From Aphelocoma coerulescens (taxonomy: Eukaryota > Chordata > Aves > Passeriformes > Corvidae): 64,000 bases of DNA. The stretch covers positions 19,301,967 through 19,365,966 of the forward strand of contig NC_091022.1 of NCBI RefSeq assembly GCF_041296385.1, read 5' to 3'. Within the stretch, counting starts at the first letter, position 1, and every line of letters starts with the position of its first letter. Positions 12,825 through 24,500 of this stretch are shown here, in pieces. The translations under genes were made by a program, and so were the position numbers. Below the pieces are notes generated by a model that was given only the letters and a program-made list of their open reading frames with translations, ran no database searches and was not told the DNA's origin.

Positions 12825-15800
12825 GTGTGTGTGTTCCTCACCTGGTAACTAAAAATAAAAAATGAGAGTCACTGCTGCCTCTACTTTACTTTCAGTCTTG
12901 ATGACTAATTTATCATGGCTTTGCTATGATTTAACCAGTAAGAGCATCTGAGTATGCTTATAGAAAGGTTTTCCTATATTTAATTTGGGCAGTCAGAATG
13001 GTGGAATAAGTTTACAGTGGAACAAATCACAAGCCATGTTTGTATCTTAGTGACACCACTGCTGATGAAATACATGATGGCTAAAAGAATGACAAATTGG
13101 GAAAGAAGCAAGATGAGGACAATCACCTGGAATCTTTCATATAATTTGCTATTGCAAAAGCAAAATGTGCATTAATCCCAACTGATGCTGTTTATAACTA
13201 GGAACAAAGTGAGATAATGGGGAATGGTGGTCTGAAAACTGGGGCTTCTGGTGGAGGAGATAGTTACTGTAGGTGACCCCCTGATTGTGAGCCCCTAGAT
13301 CAGAGTTGTGATAAGGAGGCTTGTGTCATCCATAAAAATACAAGCTGGAAATACAGAAGTTTTTTAATCTCTGTAAAATGGCATTAGCAGACTACCTTAT
13401 ACTGCTTTGAAATCACTTACTTAAAAGATGCATAGAGGTAAAAGATGATACAGAACTACCAAGATTATACCAATAGTGAAGAAAATGTTTATGACAAGAG
13501 CTGTAGAAAGCCTAATGTGTATAACCTTCTAAAAAAAGAAATTTGGAAGGCACTCACCATGAAGAAAAAAGTGGAACATTGTAAAGGTGTAGTTAGAATG
13601 ATGGAGTGGCAGCTGAAATGAGACAAATGTTAAATGGCACTTACTGCACCATGAAACAACTTACTAAGTATCTGTGTGCTTCATGTGTTCAAATCATGAT
13701 CAGATGCTTTCTTGCGAAAATGTTGAGCAAAACATAAATTATTCTGCTCAATATAAAAGTTACTGAACAAAATTGAATTGTCTTTTATAATAATACAACT
13801 CAAAGTGGTATAATAGAAAACAGATAATCCTCCTGGATGTTTACTCTGTGACTTTCAGATCCTGGATCACATACTCCTTTGTCGTGCTCACACCCAGCTA
13901 TTTTCACCACCGCAAAGTGGAATTAATTCACTATTCTTACTTCCTCTTGGAGTAATCTATAGAGCATTCCTGATAGTGGCCAGCTGATGTATTAACTGAG
14001 GGACAGTGTTGACATCTTGCTGATGGATCCCAGTCCCAAAGACACATGAAGATTAAATTTAGTTAAATTTCACCAGTTCTATAATGTGTAGTGAGAATGT
14101 TTAGAAATAGTAACCTGTCTTGGGAAGGAAGAGGGGTATCTCCATAGAGACGATGAAAAGGGGTTTCACAGGACATTCTGACCTTCTTTTTCTGTCTGAC
14201 AAGGGTAGATGGGTAGTTCTTCCAGAAGGGGGCACAAAACTAAAGATTTCCTTTGTGTTTGTGCTATTTGGTCAGTTGTCTATGGATCTGTTTCTCAAGA
14301 TGGGATGACTTTTCATTTGCATGTCACTTCTATTTGTTGTGGTTCATTTTGTGTTTCTGAAAGTCACAGATTCCCTAAAGGTGTGTTAATATATCTTACA
14401 AATAGATGTTTATAACAATATTAATAATAAATACGTATCATATATCATCTATACATGAAAGTGGTATGTGGAGAGAAAGGGAATTACAGAGAAAATTCTT
14501 TATCCTGTAATTTCAGCAAGTCAACATTGAAAACTCTAGTAGTATTTCCAGTTGGAAGTGCCTTGAGTATTTCCAGGAATTCTACCAGTGGTTGGAAAAG
14601 TCACTTAAGGATTTAATAAAAGGAATATTTTCAAACAATGTATAAAATTCATAAATTAATTTCTTGTGAATATAAACTTTGACTTCTTTAGTACTTGTAA
14701 GTTTCCAGCATAAAATAAAAATAAATAAAGCTCCCTTTCATCATGCATACTTCCAATAATTTGGGGGTTTTACTTTTAAAAATTTGTAGTTTGTAAGCTC
14801 TTAAATTTGTGACTAATATTTTTATTTGACTAAGTTGTTTGTGAGGAGGAGAATCCACAATGTGACATGGATATTAATTTGCTTAAAAAGACAATCTTTC
14901 TACTGTTACAGGAGTGTAGCTTGATTTTACTTTTTACACATAAGACCACGATCATTTAAATAGAACTAGAAAATTAATAAATAATGTTTCTGAATTTTTG
15001 CCACACAGATCCTTTGAAATTCAGTGTATGTGTTTACAGTTAACAACTTATTGTTCTGTTTATAAAAATCTTTAGCTAGATTTTGACAAAACAGATGGGG
15101 TCTGAAAAGCCAATTATGTGCTTTAAGATGAATGGGACATAGAGATGTCTGGTTAAGTAGCATGGCTAAAAGTGAAGGAGCTATTATTTTTTATTTTATT
15201 ATTGATTGTAGAGCCTAAGAACTTGTGTAGTAGAGTATGTCTTACTGGGCTAACTCTTTGTGTAAGTCTTCAACAACTGCTTTGGTTTTATTTCCTAACT
15301 GTGGGCCTGACAATGCACCACTCTAGTGTTTGGAACTACTTTGGGAAGAATATGTACAATGCAAAACCTCTTGGAAATGTTTCTACTCTTTTGTTCAGTT
15401 TCAGATTTCAGGTGCCCACAAAATCCCCTGCAAACTCAAATTCTTTCAACTTGTGGTTTTATTTTGTTTCTTACTGCTTTTCAGAAAAAAACAAAAATAC
15501 AGTCCTCAACTACTCTCATCACAGCAGAGTTTTGTGCAAAAGGCAACACATGCAGGAACAATGAATGAACCACAGCCTTGCAAAATTACCCTTTGGATCA
15601 GGGTATCTATCTCCCTGTCACATGCAGCTTTGGAGGTAACTTGTTATTTGAAAATTTCAACTGAAATTTAGGGTTCTATCTATGCCTCTTTGATCATTAC
15701 TGGCTACCATATGACATCCCCAATTAATGTTTTTTTTGTAGCGTTGTGTCATGCTTGATGTGCAGCCCACATTCTGCTGTCCCTGAATTTACTGTGTTGT

Positions 15801-18800
15801 TAAAACTTTAATATGTTAAACTTATATCAAATTTACTATGAAAGAAAATATTTTCCAAGATTAAATCTATTACCCAATTATGGAAATGGCATGTGGGTAA
15901 CTGCTTACCCTACATGTATCAGTTGACTTGTTTGTTTTAGCTGTACTAATTCAATGTCAAAGGTTTGCTAGTTTGCTATTTAAAGTATTTCAAGAAGTTT
16001 TTGTTGTTATTTGGCATCATTAAGTTAGCATAAAACAGTAGACAAAGATGGCAGCAGCAAGATTCTTTGGATATTTGATGCCTACATTGTTGCACTTGCT
16101 AGCAGTTTCCTCTCCCAAACTAATTACTGAGAATATGATGATAAATTTCAGCTTTATATTCGATATAAATATAGGGACTAAGAGCTTCATGGAAGCAATT
16201 TTATGTTCTATACAATGTTTTCCAATATATATTGAGTGAAAATTTGTAACCTTCATTCTTGTCATTATATATTTTTTTGCTTTTTATTGTGTATGCCACC
16301 TTAAAACAGTGGAATTTTTAGAATTTGATACAGCAGTTGACTCATCACTGAAGATTGCTTCTCCCACAAGCCTTTTTAGTTATTCTTTACCTCTTTGTTC
16401 ATAGATTTACCATACAAAGTCAGTCTCCATCTTAAAGTGGGTGAGGATGTGAAAGGGATTACATAACACTGCATTTTCAATTCAACTAGAATTTTTTTGA
16501 GAGTACATAGCCCTATTTGACTTTACTTTCTCAATAGCTATGCAGTGACAAGTAGAATGCACTATGAGCAGTTAAACTATTCTCCCAATTCTTAAATCTG
16601 GTTTACTGGCTTGCCATGTTGGGCAGTGGAAGCTCCACTGGAATGTGGTTGGAGAGTGCTCCAGGTTAGTCTTGACTGGATTAGAGACTGCCATGACTTC
16701 AGGAGAATATGTTGTCTGATGGTAATGCACTTTTCTATATTGGTTTGTAGAGATTTATTTTTAAAAGAAGGCTTGCCAGGTCGCAAGCTTGCTGTTGTCC
16801 TTTGGTGCCTCCTTATACTGCAGTGCTTAGGCTCAGGTATGTGCTTGGTGACAGCAGACATACCTGTGAAATGCTTGTAGCTGCCATACTTTGTTTTTTC
16901 TACAGTTATCTATCTGCTTCGTATTTTGAGTTTCTTGGTTTCTTTCCTGTGGCACAATTGTACAATGGGAGTGACACTTGGACAGATTTGAAATCCAGTC
17001 CTCTGTTTTACATTCACATTGATTATGGCTGTCTGTGGAGGTGCTTTTAGTTGTCATGAGCAGTGAGAGTCAGAAGTGACTTGTGTGCTTAGAACTTCAC
17101 AGTTAGCCATTTACCAAAGTTACTTGAAAGCTCTAATGGACGATAGAGTTGAGGCCACACAAGTGGTCTCTAGTCTTAGAAAACTTTTGCACCAATTTTG
17201 AGAATAAAGCTGCAGGTTCCTTGGGAAATATTTGTCTGATCATTTCTGTACTGGAACAGAATTCCATTACAATTATTGAACGTGTTAGTGACTGTTACAC
17301 TGTAGTTCATGAATGTTTGTTGGTGGTCTCTCAGAACCTTAATGTTGATGGGATGTTGCTGTGTTCTTAGTGCTAATTCAAAGCAAAAGAAAATAATTTG
17401 TGGTTGTGATATTGCTTTTGTTCATATGAATTTCATTTAAAAATATTGTGGAAGAAGAGGAAAATGGAGGGGGAAGCAGGCAAGCACAAAAAAGTCCTTT
17501 GTAAATGGTAAGTAATATGCCAAGATTTGAGAATACTTTTGGACTTAAGGGTTGAAACAGTTAATAATTTAAAGCACTGCTAATACTAGATGAGTTTTCT
17601 GTATGCAACTTCCAAATTGACAGTGTCTGGGAAGTTTTTCTTCTCTGTATTGTCTGATTCTTCCAAGGATCTTTGTGAAGTATTCCTTCAAGACAAGTGG
17701 CCTCCCTTACTGGATCATTAAGAGATCCTCTAAAATGAGCCATTCTGGACTTCTGAAAAGTGACTATGGAAAAAAGAGGAAGAATTTGTTAAAGACTGTT
17801 TTCATAAATTCTGAATAGGGGAATTTTGTCCTGACTCAATTGTTTATTAATTGTTGTCTTTGTTAATGATGCAGATAATTTATTTTTATTTGATTTTTTG
17901 TTCCAGTAGAACTCATTATAAAAAAAGACACAAATATCAATGACTAATCAAAGACATCTGTTCTAAAACAGCAGACCATGTGTCCTCATGGCACGCATAC
18001 TCATTCTCTGTGTAGGTAGAGGGCATGTAGTGGAGAGAATTCTGCTCTCAAGCAGTGGATTTTACCTGTGGATGCAGACAAATATCTAGAAAACAAACTT
18101 TGTGTGGAAGTACAACTTGTAGTGGGTCTCCTGTCCTTTTGTTGTTTCTTTTCATCCTGTTCTAAAGCTGCAGATATATTGTTTCCTGACTTTCTGCCAG
18201 AACCCAGCATAAAGTCTCTGGCTACAAAGTGTGAGAGATTAAAAAGAGAATGACTTTTGAATGAGGAGGCTGCTTTAAATTATTCAGAGATCCTCCCTCT
18301 TCCTCTGTTCCTTTTCTTGATGTTTTGGATCAGCAGCACATTTCTAGCTGTAAATGTCTTTAGAAAATATGTTTTAAAGGAACAACTTCAGTGTATAAGA
18401 CTCTTTGAAACTAAACCATAGAGAAGTAATTTTTGCTTCATTGCATGTAGTATAGTAGAAAAGTGTCACTTTCATTTGGAAATATGAAGAATCACTAAAT
18501 ATACAAGTTCTCCATAATCTCTTAAAATCCTTGTAAAGAAAAAAAGCCTTTTTGAGGAACAAACATGGGAATGGGATTTGCCACAGTAACTGGTTTAACT
18601 TCCAACTTTTGGCATCAGGGTTCATTTGCTGATCCTTTTGTCAGTGAAAAAATATGGTTTTCCAAGAGCTCTCTAGGAAGAGAATACTCCCTGAGGGTGT
18701 TCAGGCATTTTGAAGAAAATAAAAACTGAGTTAAATCTTCACCGAAAACTTGAACTGGACCCAAACTTAACATTTCTTGAAGCTTGAAAAGTTTGGAATG

Positions 18801-18856
18801 TCTCCTTCCCCCCCACCCTCATTACTTTTCATTTTCACGCTCCTCTGCATTTCCAG
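12825..18856. other. AT-rich single-copy DNA, no gene recognised
   Basis: No coding region or RNA gene recognised. At 15172-15671 three overlapping plus-strand frames are open at once (130, 80 and 113 codons). This reflects a local shortage of stops, since a real gene would favour a single frame. A 12-bp palindrome, CAATATATATTG, sits at 16223-16234. No interspersed repeat is evident. Confidence 0.55.
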
Positions 18857-19027
18857 GATCTGTCCAAGATGTGAGCAGTGTGTTGCCAGAGTTCTGTACC
18901 AAGGAGGGGCAATATTTGTGTGGTGTATTTTGGCCTGCTGACAAGAAAAAAATTCTTACAAAACTTAAGATGGAACTTGTCCTTGTCAAAATACTGCCCA
19001 ACTCTTTGCAAAACCCAAAATGTTCAG
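18857..19027 (+). other. Exon-like segment with good splice signals (unconfirmed)
   Basis: A long pyrimidine-rich tract (about 18808-18853) ends in CCAG at 18853-18856. A frame then stays open for 171 bases to CAG followed by GTAGTA at 19028. Both putative junctions fall after the first base of a codon, so the segment is a symmetric phase 1-1 unit that could be skipped or inserted without shifting frame. The predicted peptide of about 57 residues has three cysteines (in FCTK, LCGV and KCSG) and a lysine-rich middle (DKKKILTKLK). I recognise no domain. The open frame extends beyond both junctions (18784-19113), which weakens the case. No flanking exon was identified. Confidence 0.2.
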
Positions 19028-20539
19028 GTAGTATTTTAGCAATAATAGCAATTGTTTTTAATTTAAGAAAATTATTTACAACAATTTCCCTTCCTTTCCT
19101 GTGCCAGCTCTAGTGTGGTTAACACAATTACCTAATAGTAAGATTATTTGTGTATTTAGAATTTATGTATAGAATTGCAGTGGACTATAGCGAGAAATGG
19201 AGATTTAAAGCAAAACAGGATAAGAAAAATAGCTCATACTTAAAAGGAAAAAAAGTTACTTTCTTAAGCCTTTTACATTTGGTCATTCCTAATACTTGCC
19301 TGGATTGAAAGTTAAGAATTCTGCATAGACTGAGATGTCTAAGTGCTGTTCTTGTAACCTTAAATGAACTAAGAATCTGCCAACACACTCTCCACTTGCC
19401 TCTTGCACATTTTTCTTAGTATGTACTCTGCCAGTTTCTTAATGCAATAAAATCTTCAACATGTCAGACACGGAGTGTAAACCTAAATATCTCTGGCTTG
19501 CAGATATCAAACCAGTGAACTAAGCTCTTGAGAAATTCACCCTGTAAAACTTGTCTTGATACTGGAGGTTTTTGCTTCTGAGATTCAGTAATATGAATTA
19601 CTACTACTAAGGACTTGCACAGTTATGTTGGGATGATACATTGCTGTTTTGATGAAGGATAATAATAAGACAGGATTTCTTTCTCAAATATAAATAATTT
19701 TGGAGTCATGGCTTCCTTAGGGACCAGCAATCTTCAAAGCCAGAAGGTACATTTACTTTCTGACAGCCTGTCTGACACTTCTTGATGGCAGATGCCCTGA
19801 AATTGCTGTGGGCCTTTGGAAAAATTAACTGTTTTTTTTTAATTTGTTTTAAAATATTATTTCAAAGATCTAACTAATTTTCTTTTCATTCTGATTGCAG
19901 ATGTTTGCTAACATCTATGTTACTTATTTGTAATATGCCTCCTGAAATTGTTGTTCCTTAGGTATGGAAATGTACTTCCCAAAGGCATGAATTTAACTTA
20001 AAAAAAAAAAAAGATGGAAGTTAGGGATGGGAAATAACCTTCTAGGTGACTTAGTTTGATTTGATGCCATTGCATTGTTGTGGGGAGCAGATGAAGATTT
20101 GGGAGAGGGTAGTAATTGCATTGTGTTCCCTAGTTATACTGGACTAATGGATTTTACTTACAGAGATTTTTTTCCTTCTCTGATGAAGTTTGCTTGGGTC
20201 ATCCTATACCCACAATTTGTATATTTGCATTTTAATGCACATTACTTACACCAGGTCTGCAAAAATAAAGGCATGGATGTATTCCCATTTTGCTTATTTA
20301 CAGATTCTGATGCTTTTCTTTGGGTGTGATTGAGCCTATAAAATTTTTCTTTTGCAGCATTGTTTGCTTAGGCATAGACATAGAATGGCAGCCCATGAAA
20401 TCCATCAGGTAAAAGTCGTTCTTGTGAATGAATTTACACTATAAACGTATCTAGAAAAGTGACATGGAAGGACAGCCCCAAAACCACTGCTTGGTTCTCA
20501 CTGCTAGAAATGTTGAACTCATTTTTCTTAAAGATGAAC
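19028..20539. other. Single-copy noncoding DNA
   Basis: AT-rich, with stops in all frames and only short A/T runs. Nothing recognisable as a gene, RNA or mobile element. Confidence 0.5.
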
Positions 20540-21210
20540 AATTTAGAATTTACCTAAAGTGGATCTGCCTTCTCTACGGGCACTTCTTCTTCCGGATAGC
20601 TGTCTTCCCAGATTAACTGTTAATCATAGTTTTCCCTGGCTGTGTTATAGCCAGATTCTGGGCTTTCACACGTCTGCAGAGCTCTCTGAAAGAGTAAGTG
20701 CTATGTTGGTTTAGATGAGCTGACAATTTTGCCTGCAGCATCAAAATCGCTTTTCCCAAGCCATTGCCATTAACCATTTTTCTCGCCTACTGCCTGATTT
20801 CTAAAAAAAATAGGCAGCTGCTCTTTAAATTAAAATCTATAAATTTTTGTATGTAAATGAAAAATTCACGCAATCCAGTGTGATCCACCTAATTCACCTG
20901 GCTAACCTGTGCCCCAGGTTCCTTTTACTGCCAGCTGAGAGCAGACAGTCTCCAAGGGGCCCACCAGAATCTTTATATTGGCTGCACAGAAACCAAGGAG
21001 TCTTTTCCTACTGAAGCAGGTGCCTAATTATTAATGATGTGCAGTAACCCTGATTGTCATAATTCCAGATTATCATACGATGCTTCTGTCACTCACATTT
21101 AACAAATGTCGCTTGATTTGAGAGTTTACACTGAATCATCTCAGAGCCTTTACAAAAAGCCCCAAAGTTATTTGTGCATCAGTTTGACAGAGAACCCTTG
21201 AAGAGAAATC
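20540..21210. promoter_or_regulatory. Candidate conserved noncoding element
   Basis: This block is more balanced in base composition and less repetitive than its flanks. It carries homeodomain-type cores such as TAATTA at 21025-21030, followed directly by TTAATGAT. There is no long open frame. The texture (mixed composition, no homopolymers, clustered TAAT and ATTA cores) resembles vertebrate developmental enhancers. Conservation cannot be measured from one sequence, so this is inference only. Confidence 0.2.
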
Positions 21211-21495
21211 CTGATATACTTTTTAAATAAAAAACAACTTGGAATTACTGGCTCATTGGTAGAGTTTTCTTCTTTGTTATTTTTTAGTGTGTTGTAGGAT
21301 GCAGCTTGTTGTTTTGGTACCCTTTGGCCCCTTGGATCTTTACCACACCAAGGTTCATTATTCTTGGGCCAGGTTCTGATCTGTGAAAGGTGATGAGCTC
21401 AGGAGAGGATAAGTGATGCAGAGCAGAGCTGGTGGAGAGTTCTTGTGCATATCATGTATTGAGACAGACACAGTGTTTGTTTGAAATATTGAAGT

Positions 21496-21541
21496 ATTTT
21501 AGAACTGGATATCAAAATTATTATATATCCAGTTTTAAAAT
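21496..21541. repeat. Inverted repeat, 17-bp arms, 12-base loop
   Basis: The left arm ATTTTAGAACTGGATAT (21496-21512) pairs with 21525-21541 at 16 of 17 positions. The single mismatch would be a G-U pair if the plus strand were transcribed. The 12-base loop (21513-21524) is A/T only. The fold is compact but shorter than a typical microRNA precursor, and it carries no terminal features of a DNA transposon that I recognise. Confidence 0.75.
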
Positions 21542-24500
21542 TTAATAAGGAATTAAGATTGTGTAATACACTTTATTTTGAACAATTCCCAAATGCCATT
21601 GCTGAGGGTGACTCTAATGATTGTTATACCTGTGCAATTTGGCAAAGCAGAGCACATAGAATACCTGATTGCTCTATATATGAACAAGACTGGATATATG
21701 TTCTATATAATTTAATAAATTCTCAAAAAGCATTTATAAACAGAAGAACAATAAAAAATGCTACCACATGCTCAAAGTAATGATCAGGCATTTACCCTCA
21801 CTCATGAGAAAATGTTTTGGATCCAAGCTTGTCATACCATATGGACAGGGACGAGAAAAGAAAACAATTGTGTGTGTTCCATGGGAATGTAGAATTTTCA
21901 CTTCATTATGGACAAGAGAAAAGGAAAAATTAATCAAGTAATCAAGTTTAAAAAAATATTTCTCAAACAAAAAAGCCTCACTGCATTTAATACAATACAA
22001 ATTTTTCACCTCTGACATCGATACCTTGCCAGTAATGTATCTCAGATGCAGTTACTGGCAAATAGATATGATTTATCACGTTCTTTTAAAAATGTTTGGA
22101 TAGAAGGCTTTTTCTTTCTTTGGGATTTCATTATTTAGGGAGAGAGAATTTGAAATTTATTTCTTTCTACTTTTATAATATAATTTTAAGGTCCAAACTG
22201 TCAGCCAATGTGGAAATTGGCAGAACTCCATGGGAGTCAGAAGAGCTCTGTTGGTTCACACCATCTGAAATGTGACCATTTATTTTATTTTTTGCTAATG
22301 ATATTGTATAAAACATCAAGATTGAATGCAGATAAATTATTTGTAATATAATCCCAAAGTTTTGTGCAGAAAATGTTTCTTTTATATCAAAAAATTGTGT
22401 CTTAAATTGCTCAAGTTAAGCTGAAAATGAAAAAAACATGAAATGGAAAACACTAAAAATAGAATTATTCTGTTTTATTATCTGAGTACTTAGAACTTTG
22501 CCTGAATGATAATGTTTTTCTTAATATATAAGGCATAGTTTCTGCATGATTTCAGTTGTCTTTTCCTTCTTAAAAGAGAAATGAATATTTGGATAAGGTA
22601 GTGAAGTGATAAGGGGAACAAAAGAAGTAGTTTTTTTCCCTCCAGAGATAATGAGGGAAAGCAAGTGCCCAGAACCAAGTGTCTCTGTCAAGCAGTCACA
22701 ATTTTAGGGTCCTGGGAAATAATAAAGTGGAAGAACAAACAAAACAACTCAATGAAACAGAATGAACCCCCAAACCTTACCTGCCTAAAATAATAAAATA
22801 ATCTTAAATCTCAGACACTACTGTAGTGCTCCCAACTATCATATCTGAACAAGATATCAATTTATATTGCTATAAGGATTTAATCGTATGATTTTTAGAA
22901 AATGTACAGGAATATAATGGGCTAAGTAGGAAATTCTATTTGATATTATGCAATGACATTCTTTTTCCATGGACTAATAATGGAATTTTTAGGGAATTTG
23001 TCCATGCCTGTTATTTTTCTCACTGATAAAGACTAATTTCAAGTCCTAAGCAGGACCTGTAAATCGGTCTACTAGGAAACCAGAAGTACTTAGGGCATTA
23101 GCAGGGGTCACACAGGGTTTAATCACTAGGCTGTGATTTCTTCTTTACAATAAAGAAGTTGGTAGGATTGGAAGGAGTATCTTTACAGACTAATTTGAAG
23201 TTAAAATTTAACCAAACCTTACAGCAACTGGGGATTTTCTTATGGATTTAACAGATACTACAATAGTCACTCCTTTAACTGCAAATTGCTTAGTACTGTG
23301 AATACATATATTTTTTATACATGCAGGCGTACATTCTTCACACTTTCCCATGTGTTGACACATCATATATATTTTCTCTGCACTAAACAGTGCAGCTACC
23401 ATTCGTTTCCCCTCACACCTGTCTGAAAATTCCATGCTTTTTCCATCTGTATTTTTATTCTGTCAAGAAAAAAAAATAGCCTCACCTTTTGTACATCAAG
23501 GCTTTGCCTTTATTGGTGTGTGTATTCTTGGTTTAGCTGTGCTGTGTTAGTTAGCAAGAAAGAGAAATCCAGTCCAGAAGACACAATTATCTGGTCAAAT
23601 CAGTGTTAGAGCAGTTAACCACTTGGTAATGTAGCAGAATAAATTGCACCCAGGAAGATGGTAGTTAACTGCATGGTCAGCTAGTGGCACCATAGCTGTA
23701 TTGCTTAGCAATTCCTGTGCTGGGTAGTTAAATCTAATACAAATACACCTAGAACATGCTGTGGAGTCATGGCCTATTCAAAGACATGACTTACATTTTT
23801 AAGCATAACTTAAAAAAAGGCGTAGTTGTAAAGAAACTTCCCAGTGAATTTATGTGTCTGTGCAGCCTGGGTTACCAGCACAGCTGGAAAGCCAAAGCTT
23901 CCAGGATTGGCGCATGAAATCTGAAAGCTCTGACAGCAATGAATTCAGCTGAGGCTCTTGGGGCCTCACTCTGCATTGCTTCAGGTGCAGGAAGAGCTGT
24001 GTTGGTGTTGGGGCTGGCATATCTTACTCTCCAGGCGCCTGACTCCACCATGTTCAGTCTGGAGTCTCTGATGCTTCAGCTTAGCTCCTGGTCAGGGTTT
24101 TGGCACTTTCTTGTAGGGCTCTGAGGACTTTCCATCCTGATTCTTAGAAAACCTCACTTATTTATGGCTGGCCAGAGCTGCAGGAGCCTGGGTTTCAACC
24201 AGGAGCCAGCCAGGCCCAGGTGGGTACCCTGCCAGTGCACTGACGAAAACTTGTTGAATAGGTGATATTTCTGAAAACACATTAAATTTTGACAGACTTT
24301 AATTTTCAGTTTAGTCAGAACATTCCTTAACAGTTCTATTTATGAATGTCTTGTCAGTATATTTAGGTTTCTTTTGGTATATAATTTAAATGAAGTTTTT
24401 GAATAACTTTCCTCTTTGAAAGATGAGGTAAATGTTTTTGGCTTTTGCTTCATTACCATAGTCCTGAATTTTCACATCTACTGAAGGAATGCCCAACATT

